A stretch of DNA of 64,000 nt from Podospora comata (lineage: Eukaryota; Ascomycota; Sordariomycetes; Sordariales; Podosporaceae): NCBI GenBank assembly GCA_017354895.1, contig CP071494.1, forward strand, positions 496,001 to 560,000. The letters are read 5' to 3'. The notes below the pieces were generated by a model that ran no database searches, was not told the origin of the DNA, and saw only the letters and a list, made by a program, of their open reading frames with translations. Positions within the stretch are counted from its first letter, which is position 1. The number at the start of each line of letters is the position of its first letter. Made by a program: the position numbers and the translations under genes. Of this stretch, positions 45,771-57,828 are shown in pieces.

Positions 45771-47129
45771 TGTGGCGGCTGTTTATCGATCGCGATGTGG
45801 ATGATGATGTCGTCTTCTATGACGAATCTTTATTCATGCGCCTGCAATGGTTGGCGGTCACCGTGGCCGGGGGCGCGAATCAATGGTGGTGAACTGGTAA
45901 CTTTTTGTTGCATGGATTATCAGTTGTCGCGCCAGGCACGAGCGAGCTTCGAGAAAGTCCAGCAATGCTGCACGCCAAGCTTTGAAGGAAAATAAGTGGG
46001 ACATACATCTGGCTTTAAGTTAGGGTGAGTGCTAGGGTTAGGGTTTGGTCACTGGCCGCGTCATTCAAAGTTTTGGACAACTCTTGTATAAGGTGTTGAA
46101 ATCATTAACATAAATTCGTGGAATTTGGAAACTGATAGGCTGGAACGATCCTCTATCACAAGGTCAGTTAAACCTGTCCCGTGTGAGAAAGATTGTTCCT
46201 ACAACTGCAAGATGCTGATTATGTAACCGAGGCAGCCCAGCCTTCTGTGTCCTTGTACACATAAGCCAAGATGCGAGTAAGACTCCATTCCTGTTGCTAT
46301 GGCTTGGCTGAGGAATCTGGATGCTGCCTAGGATTAGTCTGGGAGGCCGCGTCATAAAGCTTTGGGGCTGGCAAAAGAAGTTTACGAGGTGTAAGTGAGC
46401 TAATGGTAAGGCACTTGCTGGGCAGACTCTTGAGACTCGGCTTCCAGATCTTACTGTCAAGTTTTGACACTCGGAGATACATATGAAATAGTAGCAGGAA
46501 ATATACAACTCGTGGACATCATGGTCCCATGCACCAACGGCCGCCTTCGTGACTCCGAACCCGAGGAAGCCGTTTTAAAACCGCGGGGGTTGGCCCATGG
46601 TGGTTGCTGTTATACTGTAGGGCTGACGGGTGAGCGCTTAGGGGGCGAGCAAAAGGGTGGGTTAGGGGTGGCTGGCAGCTGAGCGGGCATTGGGCAATTG
46701 ACGGGAGAACCTGGGCAAAAGACACAGCCGCAATGTCTACCAAAAAAAACAACAGCCACATGCCCCCATCTGCCCCCCCATCTGTCTCCAGTTGTCCCCG
46801 TCATAGTTAATTACCTTATTAGCGGCGCTCTCCCTAGCTGACTTGTACGGATTTACTTTTGGAAGCTCAAAACATCTCGACGTCGATTACAACTCCTCGC
46901 GCAAGCGCCCCCTACCCAAAAACTCCTTCTGTGTCGCTTGCCTGGCGGGCCTTCTTTGGCGGGGCATCGGATCGGTCAATGAGACATCACCCCGTCGCCG
47001 CATGAACCTCTGTGACGTCGGCACTCCACGAACACCACCAGAGTTGAACCTCGACCAACCTTCGGACGAAGCCGTGTAATTACCCAGACTAGCACTAGCC
47101 GACGGGCAAAGCGCACTTGAGCGCACACC
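45771..47129. promoter_or_regulatory. Divergent promoter, prp1 / Osh3-like
   Basis: A 1.36-kb spacer between divergent starts. The left part contains TTAGGG-type telomere-like motifs at 46018-46048. The stretch around 46560-46800 is G/C-skewed and may be a leader. No coding sequence is supported. Confidence 0.45.
46018..46048. promoter_or_regulatory. Telobox-like motif (interstitial TTAGGG)
   Basis: TTAGGG at 46018-46023 is followed after about 9 bases by TAGGGTTAGGGTTT (46033-46046). It lies about 250 bases upstream of the prp1 ATG; read from prp1 it is AAACCCTAACCCTA. Teloboxes bind Myb-type telomere-repeat factors in yeasts and plants and often sit upstream of translation- and RNA-related genes. 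Function here is inferred. Confidence 0.45.
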
Positions 47130-50100
47130 ATGGCAGGCATTGAGCAATTGGAAATCCACAGCAAGGTATGTCCGTTTTGCCTACGGCATTTGTCAAAGTT
47201 GCCGCTCCTCACGGACCTGACGCGCCTTGCACTAGCTATTCCATATATGCTGACAGTTTGTCTTGTATCGTGAAATAGGCCTACATTGTACGATGGGTCA
47301 AAGTAGATGTTGGCCACACCATCTCCTGGAGCGTGCAACCTCACAAGAAGTCCATGTAATACCTCAGCCCAATGATGCCCCAATTGTCAGCCTGAGCCTT
47401 ATGCTGATCCAATCTTTTCACCTAGTAACTTTGGCATTGTTAAGCACCCCGGGACCGGCGAAACGAATCTGACCTCCTTGGCCGACGATGCAGGGCTTGC
47501 CGATCAACACACCGAAGGCGTCGCCGAGTCGAAACCCGGTCTCTTTGCGAAAAGGGACGCTAGTACCGCCCAAGATCAGCTCGCCAAAAAGGGCTTTATA
47601 CCGATACACTGGCATGGAAAATGCGAAGCAGACAAGGTCTCGGTCGGCACCTACGATGTTACACAGGCTGGCATGTTTGGCCTAGTTTTTGACAACACCT
47701 TCTCGAAGCAAACATCCAAGACGGCGACATTCGTCCTTCTAACATATCCGACCGGCGCCCCTCCTCAGACTGCACGAAATCTACCCAATCTACAGGCGGG
47801 ACCTCTTGCCAGCGCGAGTAGGACGAGCTTGGGCAAGCATGGCAGCCCCCGGCTCGGTGCTGCTGCCTCGGAATCCGTCGACAGTCTACCCAGCCACACC
47901 CGAGGACGCGCATTGTCCACAGCTACCGCTGCCGGTAAGAGTGAGAGCGGCGTGTCTAGCTCCTACCATGTTGGCGTTCTGCTCAAGAGGAGGCGCAAGA
48001 AGGGGCAGGGCTACGCCAAGCGTTTCTTCTCTCTGGACTATACGACTTGTACTCTGTCTTACTATCATAACCGCAACTCCTCGGCTCTTAGGGGGGCTAT
48101 TCCGCTTAGCTTGGCTGCGGTCGCAGCGGACGAGAGGAGACGCGAGATTACCATTGACTCTGGAGCTGAGGTATGGCACTTGAAAGCATCGAATGCCAAG
48201 GAATTCAGCGATTGGGCACGGGCGCTGGAACGGGCAAGCAAGATTGCTCGGGGGGTGGAATTGCCTGCCACTCAACCAGTGTCCTCGGAAAGTCAGGGGG
48301 GAGTTGCACCGGTACCTCATATCACCATTCCGAACAGCGCGCAAGACGAGGAGAGGGAGTGGAGGCAAGTTGAATCTCTGGTCAGCAGGATGGTAGGCAC
48401 CAGAGATGCTCTCCGGCGCCTGGTAAAGGATATGGCTGCCGAAAAGCAGCCACCTAGCGGCCATGGATACCTTTCTCCAAGCACTCCTACACTTCCAGAG
48501 GAGACCGAAGGTTATTTCGGCCCGCCGACAACCGCATCAGCAGCAGATAAAAAGTCTTTCTGGAAGCGCAAGGCTAGCGGCGCCGCGTCTCCTCTCACCC
48601 CCCAGTCTTTCCAGACAGCTGCCAGTTCCTCGTTGACAATACCAGCATCGGGCCATAGCACCCCAACACAAAATGGGTTCAAGAAACAATATGGTGCTCT
48701 CCAGCAGGAAGGGCCAAATACTCTGGAGAATTGCACCGCGCTGTTGAGCGATCTGGATTCAGTCGTGGTGGAGTTCTCGACTCTTCTCGCCACCAGCAAA
48801 CGGCGACGGTTGCCTGCACAATTATCTGCTCAGCCAAGAGCAAGCATTGAGTCGTCGGCTTCAACGGTCGACGAGTTCTTTGATGCTGAAGCCGGTGATG
48901 CGGATAGGTCGACAAACCAGCTGATGATCATCGAGCATCATAGTGAGGATGATACCCAGGCATCAGATGTTGAGGAATCGATCCACGAGTCCTCGTCTGT
49001 CTCTTCGATTGAAGATGAAGACGACTATGCTCAGAACGCAGAGGGTGGTGCCAACCTGTTCCCACCAAAGCCGAAATCATTGATCCCCCTTCCAATCACG
49101 GAACCAGTCACCAGACGCAAGACGATCCCACCAGCCAAGGTAGCGCCCCCAAGTTTGATCGCGTTCGTCCGCAAGAACGTCGGCAAGGATCTTAGCACGA
49201 TCAGCATGCCTGTTTCTGCCAACGAGCCGACGTCGTTGCTCCACCGCGTTTCTGAACAGCTCGAGTACGCTCAGCTTTTGGATGCGGCGGCTAAGCATCC
49301 TGACCCCAAGGACAGGTTGTTGTATATGACTGCATTTGCGATCTCTGGGTTCAGCAACACCAGGGCAAAGGAGAGGTCGATTCGCAAGCCCTTTAACCCA
49401 CTCCTTGGTGAAACCTTTGAGCTTGTCCGTTCCGAGGCAGAAGTGCCTGGTGGTTTCAGGCTTCTTGTCGAGAAGGTCACTCATCGTCCTGTCCGGTTGG
49501 CTATGCAAGCTGATAGTGCGCTGTGGTCTTTCTCTCAGTTCCCGGCTCCGTCCCAGAAGTTTTGGGGTAAATCTGCCGAGATTACCACTGAAGGCCGGGT
49601 AAGGGTTAGCTTGCGTTTGCCAGACGGCACAGACGAGCACTACAGCTGGACCATTGCCACTGTTTTCTTGCGCAACGTGGTCATGGGTGAGAAGTACGTC
49701 GAGCCGGTTGGGAGCATGAACGTGAACAATGATACGACCGGGGCCAAGGCTGTCATCGAGTTTGTAGCAAAGGGTGTTTTCGGCGGCAGGGGAGAAGAGG
49801 TCAAGGTGGAGACGTACGGCCCCAACGGCAGCAAATTGGGTGCTGGGTTGGCGGGCACTTGGACCAACGGGCTGAAAGTCGTGCCGGGAAACAAAGAAAT
49901 CTGGAAGCCGGGGCAGTTGGTCGAGAACGCGGTGAATACCTATGGTATGACTACCTTTGCCGCCAGTCTGAACGAGATCACGCCGATTGAAAAGGGGAAG
50001 CTGCCGCCTACAGATACGAGGTTGAGGCCTGATCAGAGGTTTGCGGAGCAAGGGGATTTGGACCAGGCGGAGGAGTGGAAGGTGAAGCTGGAGGAGGCGC

Positions 50101-50288
50101 AGAGGGTGAGGAGACGGGTGTTGGAGGAGAGTGGGGAGGAGTATAAGCCCAAGTGGTTTGTCAAGGTTGCCGGGGGGGAGGGCCAAGGGGGGGAGGAGGT
50201 GTGGAAGTTGAAGGGAGGGAAGGACGGGTATTGGGAGGAGAGGGCTAGGGGGAAGTGGGAGGGGGTGGTGGATATTTTTGCTGGGTAG
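47130..50288 (+). CDS. osh3: Osh3-type oxysterol-binding protein (GOLD-PH-FFAT-ORD)
   Basis: Three exons: 47130-47165, 47279-47355 and 47426-50288 (introns GTATGT/AATAG and GTAATA/CCTAG); 991 residues. The tiny first exons complete an N-terminal GOLD-like domain: 'AYIVRWVKVDVGHTISWSVQ' joins to 'INFGIVKHPG', ending near 'GMFGLVFDNTFSKQTSKT'. A PH domain follows at about 217-315 (HVGVLLKRRRKKGQGYAKRF; FSDWARALERASK). An FFAT motif EFFDAEA lies at 521-527 in an acidic context and would bind VAP/Scs2 on the ER. The lipid-transfer ORD spans about 615-975 (AFAISGFSNTRAKERSIRKP; FNPLLGETFELV). The family fingerprint EQVSHHPP is EKVTHRPV here (720-727). Osh3 moves PI4P at ER-plasma membrane contacts. 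Very G-rich coding at the 3' end is normal sequence for a Gly/Glu/Lys-rich tail. Confidence 0.92.
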
Positions 50289-52746
50289 TTTTTTTTTTTT
50301 CTTTGAGACAAGCTGAAGTGGGTTTTGGATGATGGGGATACCGAATAGACTTTTGGGTGGTGTTTTTGTGGTAGGATTTCTCTCTTCTCTGTACTCTTAG
50401 CATGCAGGTGTTTATGTGTCAATTCAAGGAAGTATTGAATGTTCAAAACCAAGTCCGCACAGCGTGGAGGAGCAGGTTTCTTTTGGGGGTTAGGGTTGTA
50501 TGTAGCTCCTGGATCTATTGCCATTCGCATTTTCAGCACTTCGCAAAGCTAGAATCATGGATTGCTCATACGGTATGACGGTTAGCACATTTATGACTGT
50601 CTCCGATGGAAAAGTTGGTTTTGGAATCTAGTACGTCCATACAAGGAATTTTGTCGGTGTTGGTTGTGTCTAAGTATGGTTAGTCCTATGTGGACAATTG
50701 AATACCTACCTTTCCAGGTTGTAGCCGTCCTCACCTTCAAAGATTCAATCATAGCAAACATTAGCCTTTTAACATGATCAAGTTTTGTTTTGATATCCGT
50801 CTCGGCGAAATCGATATCCTCTCAAAATCCGGTATGAGAATACATCTTGGCTGCCTACATCTCCCCTCATTGGCGAACCCGAACCCCCTCAACTAGGTAG
50901 CTCCTCTTTTCCCATCCGGCCACTCACCCCAAAAGTAAATAATTCCGCGGCCTCGTGATTCAATCCTCCCCTCCCATCCATCCACCATACCTATTCACCC
51001 TCAAACTTCCCATGTCTGTCTGTCTGTGTGGTAGTCTGGCACGTGGCCAGTCTCTCATGTAAGGCAAGTGCATTGTACTTCATCACATCACATCCCCTTC
51101 TCCCACCCCCACACACACACACACACACACACATACAATGTACAACCCGCGACACTCTCCTAAATTCAACAACGAAAAAGCATGGGGGTTAGTCTTACTT
51201 TCTTTTCTTTTTCTTTCCTTACTGACAACATGAGGCTATAAAGAATCCTTTGTGTGTGGGGGTTGCCATGCAGAAGGGATGTTGATATGCATGGGCTCGG
51301 GAATAGGTAGAGAGTCGACAAGCTTTGTTGATGTTGGTTGTTTCCTGCTCTGCTACCTACTGACGGGAGTTATAATACAGATACCACGTATATAACCCAC
51401 ATTGTATCCCACCACTTCTTATCTTTTGCCCACCTCGAGAGAGCACGCCTATACGAGCGAGCCACCCCCACCCCGCGGTCTTTCTCACGTTGTCACATGT
51501 TTGCTATGTGTATGTTGAATGGCTCCATTCAAAGATCGAGTGTAAATTCTTCCACAAATGTTGAAGCGTGGGAAATGTATACAGGATAGTTGGCGATGAA
51601 ATCAACGTCGAGTTATCCCAGAGGTGGTGGTGTAAGTTAGTAGTCAAAAGCGATTCAAAGCACCCATTTCCTTCTTTTCAAACTTTTGTGTGCTCCTTGG
51701 GCTTGGGGGGCTCTTCCAAAATTCCATTTCCCCTTTTCGGCCGGACCCATCTCTAAGTTCGTGTTGTATGGCCAGCCAAGTAGCGTAAAGCCGGGCAATG
51801 GTTGCACCAGCCCTCACAAGGCTCCTGACCCTAGTTCGTCCACTGATCTGATCTTAACGGCTCGGTATATTATATTGAAAGCAAAATGCAGCTCTCCACC
51901 CCATCTGTACCCCTCAGATGCTTCTCGACGAGGCCTAATATCGTCCCGTCAAGTCATCAATAGCTTCGTTTGAGATGCACACACCTCTCCGCATCCTGCA
52001 TTAGACGACCGATCTTGCCATTTTTCAACCCAAGGGGAATGTACAACAGCAGTCCGAGACAGGATCAACTGTGGGGGCCCTTCATTCTTGGTCATAGATG
52101 GCGGGAGCAGTCCGAGGAACGCGCGCAGAAAATCGCACTTTGCTCGCTTGTGGACAATGGCTCCATGCAAATACTGCATCTCACGAGGGGTCCGCAGACG
52201 CAGGAAGCCATCCAGATGCTCTGCAACCATAACAAATATGGCTCAACGTGCCAGAGCCTAACAAGTCGGGCAACGGCACCCCTCCAACCCGCATGCTGAA
52301 ATTGGGGTCGTCTCGCACAATGGAACGGCGGGTTCTGTCTCCATGTATATTTTTTCAGAGCCTCGTCTACCATGTGGCCGTCCAGCTGAGATGTGCTTCT
52401 CAGGTAGGTATATGATGGAGAAGGATGGCGAGTGGCACAAAAGCTGTCGAACCTTTCTGTATATAAACATATTACTTGATGATTAGCTGAAGCCGGGACG
52501 TGATCCTTGCCCTCATCCCGTCCCCTTTCCGTTTCCCCCCTTTTCCTATTTCACTGCACTTCACTCCAGCACCCTCAGATGGGCAATGAAAACGCATCCA
52601 GTGCAGATTTGTTGCACCTGCAACCACATTCACATGCAGGCGACGTGTCTCTGCATCCAAATTGCATCCATGATACCAGTTTGAAACCTTTTGGGCCAAT
52701 TGAGTGCTTGCTCAGGGATGATCCGCATAATGTCTGTCATCTCCAA
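50289..52746. other. Intergenic: 2.5-kb tail-to-tail spacer
   Basis: This lies between the Osh3-like gene and the second F-box gene. It begins with a T-run at 50288-50300, and has a (CA)12 run at 51110-51133 and a T/C-rich tract near 51200-51220. The frames present have no recognisable content. Confidence 0.45.
51110..51133. repeat. (CA)12 microsatellite
   Basis: Twelve uninterrupted CA units in the convergent spacer. Confidence 0.95.
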
Positions 52747-54812
52747 CTATCGAGCGAAGTGGAAACCTGAGCCAAGTTGATGATACAATGCAGGTTCAAC
52801 TTTTTTCCAGCGGCTATCCTGGTTGGTCTCCAAAGATGATGTCGAGTCTGTGCTGCCGGCACGTAGAAATGGACTCGGCGACTTGCTAGGGTAGCTCCAG
52901 GTGAACTCCTTGCCTTTTCCTTTCTCCTGGAAGGGTATTATCCCCGAGTCAGAGACGTCACTGTGCCCTTCCATGATGTGTTGAACAGGTGGTACGCTCA
53001 GAGAGGGCCGATAGTCGGAATAGGACAATGTCCCATCCAGGTGAATAGAAGGGTCCCAAGAGACAAACACCAGGGCATTGAGGCCTCCGGGGGAATCGCT
53101 ACCTGTGGAATAGACCAAGGAGCGTTCATCCCATGCCCCTCGAATGTTGCCGGTAAAGCCATCCGGATTCAGTACGGCGTACAAATCGAGGAGCACAGGA
53201 TCTGGATTGGAAATGTCTGGCTCGGCAGGCCAGGAAACAACATCTTTGTGCCTGTAAAGATCATTTACTTCCTGGTCAAGTGCATCTTGGGCGCTGTAGT
53301 CTTGTGCTACGGGCGAAATTTGCCGTTCGTCCCGCTGCCCCAGGCTAGAGGTACCCCTGGGCCGTCGTGAACTGCCTCGGAAGCGGATTCGTTGATCATT
53401 AGGATCCGTGGAAGTGGGGTCGTCCACCACGTCCAAAAATGTTTGACATGCTGAATAATAGCAGCGAATAGGGCTCTTGCTGATCGCGAACATCAGAGAC
53501 GAGGCGTTGTCGTCCCCCGGATGTACAAAATGGGGGTCTCGTGATGGTGGTGCCGTGTACTCGGTGTGCTGCAGTTTGGGATTCATGGTCTCGAGTGATG
53601 CTGCACTAGGGCTCCCAAATGATGAGGCTCGGCCATTTGTTGCTCGAGCGACGTCGGAAGTGGCCTCGTCGAAGTTTACCACAGTGGTGTAGTAAGTGCG
53701 TCTAGGCCAGATGCGCCCTGCAAGCCACTCTTTCCTAGACTCAACCACCTTGAGCTGGCCTGTTGACTCGTCCTTGAACATGCGAAGGAGGTACCACCTG
53801 TCATCGATCACACCCTCATGCTGATTCCTTCTAAAGATTGGTGGGTTCGGTGACTCCCATTTTTGAAGGCCCTCTCTTGTGACCGGGAACCTGAAGCAGG
53901 TATAATGTGAGATCCAATCAACCTCTTCCACCTCCAGAGCGGCTTGGTTTGAGATGCCGTAGAACCAGCCATCAAAGATCTCAAAACAGACTGTTGAACC
54001 CACATCCACACCCATGACATCCGGTATCTCGAGTTTGTCACTCAGCCATCTGCGAGCACTCAAGTCGAAACCCCAGATGACCCAGTACCGGTACAGGTCC
54101 CTGCCGATCTCGGAATTGGTGCCATAGTAAAGAAAGTTGTTGTCGTTGCGTACGAAAATCTTGGTAGTCGAGGCGACTTGGCGGACGGTAACCACCTGGC
54201 CAGTACACACGTTGAAGGCCAGAAGCCAGCTGACTTGCTCTTGGTTTGGCTTGGCGTGTGTGTACAAGCAAGAAACAATATCGTGGGCGTAGTGCAGTAC
54301 CCGGACCTTGTACCTGCGGGTCATTCTAGACTCGGGAAGGGCCACGTGGAGAAGGGAGCGGATATTGATGACGGTCTCCTGTGTTGCTGAACCGTGAAGA
54401 TCCAGGATCCGAATCTCACGCTTGCGAATATAGCACAGTATGCCATTCTCGTAAAGCCATGTTTCCGCGTGGGCGACGACTCTCACAAGATAGGGAGACA
54501 CGGACGAAGTGGCAGCTTGGCGCTTGATCAGCCTCCGCAGCTGTTGGGGCCAACGCTGAGTGAGTCTCGCGCTACTTGCCTCCAAGCTGTAGGGGGCCTT
54601 TGTCTACGCCACCGTCAGCGTCATCTTTTCCGTGGTTTTTCTCCAATCACGACAATACAAGTACTCACCTCAAGGATTCGCTTGGCAATGCAGTATTCCA
54701 GGGTCAAATACTGCATCCGCTTGCAGGTGAGACTGAGATTGCCGACGTCGAGCAAATCCAGATACTCAATAATAAATGAGACCAGTTCGTATGGAAGCTT
54801 GACCAGCGACAT
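52747..54812 (-). CDS. F-box protein, fungal beta-propeller-like family
   Basis: Exon 1 is 54812-54669 and exon 2 is 54603-52747, through a 65-nt intron (donor GTGAGT, acceptor GCGTAG, phase 0); 666 residues. An alternative acceptor six bases downstream (CAAAG) would drop two residues. The F-box is at the very N-terminus: 'MSLVKLPYELVSFIIEYLDL' then 'LDVGNLSLTCKRMQYLTLE', essentially all of exon 1. Exon 2 has repeating strands rich in Trp and Tyr ('AHAETWLYENGILCYIRKRE', 'DIVSCLYTHAKPNQEQVSWL', 'NNFLYYGTNSEIGRDLYRYW', 'FEIFDGWFYGISNQAALEVE'), as in a propeller-like substrate-binding domain. The last third is Ser/Asp/Pro-rich and probably disordered apart from a conserved 'PDPVLLDLYAVLNPDGF' segment. 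The substrate is unknown. The first F-box gene in the window is a different subfamily. Confidence 0.8.
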
Positions 54813-57800
54813 CACCTTGGACCTTGATGTGGAAGATTGCCGTCAACCATCGAAAAAGCTCCATGGACCGGAGACAGTGGTGGTGAGGACAGACAGGTCC
54901 GGAAGACGAGACGTGGCAGAGAGCAACCAGGAAGGAGTGAAGGTGCGGATCTTGGGATTCAACGCATTGTGACTGCTGCTGAGTGTCAGAACCAAAGGCA
55001 AGAACTGGGGCAGTCGCTTCCATTTATAAGGGAGACCTGCCCTTAAGAAACCAGGAACGGAAAGTAGGTACCTTGATAGGTGAAATAAGTATGTACCTGC
55101 TTTGCTTCTTAGCCCAGGCGAGGCTGGGGCACACAGGCACCCACCCTTGTTGATGCGTGATGCGGCTCTGCTCATGCCTGAGCGACGAATCAACACACAA
55201 ACACCTAGTCTGGCTGGAAGCGGCGCTCTTGATGCCACACCCCTTCCCATCCATGCATACCCCGAAGGACCTAGGTTGCATCCCAAACCCCTGTCTAGCC
55301 GCCCATGATACCAGCCAAAATATGACCACCATTGTGAGTGGCACATTGATACCTAGGTAATTAACAGAGCCGCATCCACCTTTTTCAAGATTCTGACCGG
55401 CCCCCCCACAATCATGCTCCGTGAAGCTTCAGTCTTCTGAACTTCAACGCTTCAACATCACAACATTTACAACAGAACCCCCACCAACTACCGATAACAC
55501 AGTGTGTTTCCTCCGTATCCGTTCCTCAATACCAAGGATCATTGTTTGCCCAGACTATTTATCACATTTGTTGCGTTGGATCGTCATGTTGGCGGTATAC
55601 ATATACCTGCAAGCTTACCTACTTAGGTATAAGCCAGGCGTGATGAGGCTCTGCTCTCACATTTCAAATTCTTGGTGCCGTCCATTGAGAAACCGTTTCA
55701 ACAACCTTTCTTTTGTGCGTCATGGGCTTTCATTTCAGGGTGATATTAGACCCTGTCACTGAGACTATCAGCGCCTCTTTACATACCTCTAAAATATGCA
55801 TAGGTAGCTCAGGAGGCCTCGCGGCAAGGTATGCCCGGCTACAATCAAGCCGCCACAAGCAAGCTGAAGATCAAAGATCGTAAGGAATTCAACATGTCTT
55901 TGCGGCATTCCACAGTTCTAACTTGTCAAGTGTGACAATCTCAACACTTTCTTATTGACAGCCTTGCCGCCGCCACACCAGCGCTATAGCGTGAACACCA
56001 TTCAGCGCCGACATGATATCGTGTGACAATACGCTCTGCTATCACCCTGTTGGCTCCAGGTAGCGGCGAACCTAAAAACACAGAACTTTGGCTCCGCTCC
56101 GATGGCACTACGGTCCGGTTTCCTCGGCAAGAGCCTCAGTCCACGGTACATCCTGAGGGACATGCATTCTTTACCAGACTTGGAATCTCGGCGAGCAGTC
56201 TTATCTTGTTTGAGCCTCCGTACATGCGACTTGGGAATAGGGAATTCGGAGTCCGAGAGAGCAGACGACCGAAATCAGCACATTGTCGTGTGACCCTTCC
56301 TGTCGACCGGACGTGCGATCCCGTTTGAGCATGCGGTCAGCCAAATACCTGCCTGTTTGAAGAAGGAGAAAGTTCAAACTTTGTGGGAACACGAGAATCC
56401 GGATGCCGAGGTATCGAAAAGCTCGTGATTACGTCAAGGAGAACATTGCCGGACCAAGGATGGAAAAGGACAGTTTGGCTACTTCCGTTTCTGTCACCGG
56501 GCTAGGTCAAATTGCAGAACATGGGCGAGACTTCAATGGGTGTGTCATTGATCGATGCCATCAAGGGCTACCCACGTTCGCGTATCAACGCCACATCTCC
56601 TCAAGTGTGGGATGGAATTATGCCGCATCTTTGCATCGATGGCTGCAAGGACTTGGTTTGATCATCTCGGGAGGATGTCCTGTTACGCGTGCAAAGTTTG
56701 TCAGGTGACGATTGAAGGGGGCTGTGTCGGTATGTCAGATTCTATGTGCCTGAGGCTGGACGTGAGGGGTGCTTTGGACTGGCACTTGAACAAACCGCAG
56801 CTCGAAGACATCATGATCAGACTCTCCAAAATTTTCACATCGAAACTTGCGCCTTTACTAAACCTGGTGTTTGCCCACCAAACTACAGCGAAGACACCAT
56901 CTCTGTTGCTCCTTGCCCTTGGCCGGCAAAGCAGATGGCCTGGCACCAATCATGGATGGTGCGGGAAGATCTAATGAGTTTTTCTCCCTCTTGATCTGCC
57001 GTTTCATCCGTCTTCTCTCAATAAGGTAGGCCCGGCTATCTGCGGTATCTTATATTTGATAAATTCGCGACGCTGTCACGTCGCACAAAGAGGCCCTGCA
57101 GCCTTGGCCTGGCCATTATTGAGCCTCAGGGTTGACTGATAGCCACATCTAACAATCGAGGGTTAACAACGAGATACTGTATTTCGTAGCGGTTTGGCGC
57201 GGGTTAATCACCAAGACGCACGCTGCACCGATTCTCGAACCTGTGCAAGCTGCCCTCTTCGCCGCGAGTTCTGCATCGTTTGCGAAGAACTCTAGACATC
57301 CATGAAGCTGCGTTGCTACGCAGTATACCACCAACCGCACCCTCAGCCTTCTGTGTGCGGGCCAGCATTTGCCCCTTTTTAACCCCTTTTTCTATCCAAT
57401 GCTACACGTCCATCTCTGCAGCAACAAAACTGTGGAGATCACCCAAAGGTCTGATTAAGCAGCCGCTCACAACCATCACCTGAGGAGGGGCAAAAAAAAG
57501 TTAATAGGGGATAAGTCATGTACATGAGATGAGGAATATGGATTAGTAACAAGGTAGCAACGAACCGCATTGTTGCTGTTTTTTTTTTTCGGCCGTCAAG
57601 TTCGGGAATATGACTTGCTCGATATCAATGAAGAGGGGGGATGTGGGGTTGGGAAGCTATGACAGCATCAGCTTGGATGATAGCTCACTTATCAACATTT
57701 CACTTCCATACATCAAACGTGCTGGAAAGACACCGAGGCTGCCTCATCACTTTTATTCAAGCTGCGCTGCTTGCTTGTAGCGTTGCGACATTCTTTTACA

Positions 57801-57828
57801 GTCAACAAACAACATCAACGCCATCAAA
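54813..57828. promoter_or_regulatory. Divergent promoter region, F-box / MOSC fusion (3 kb)
   Basis: No gene is supported. Short AGGTA/TACCT motifs recur (about 55063, 55077, 55349, 55625, 55801), some as near-palindromes such as TACCTAGGTA at 55350. T-runs and C-runs are scattered (for example 57580-57590). The frames here look random. Confidence 0.4.

Noticed and set aside
49077-50186. 369-codon frame on the minus strand
   Set aside because: It lies entirely antisense to the well-supported Osh3-like ORD and has Pro/Arg/Leu shadow composition.
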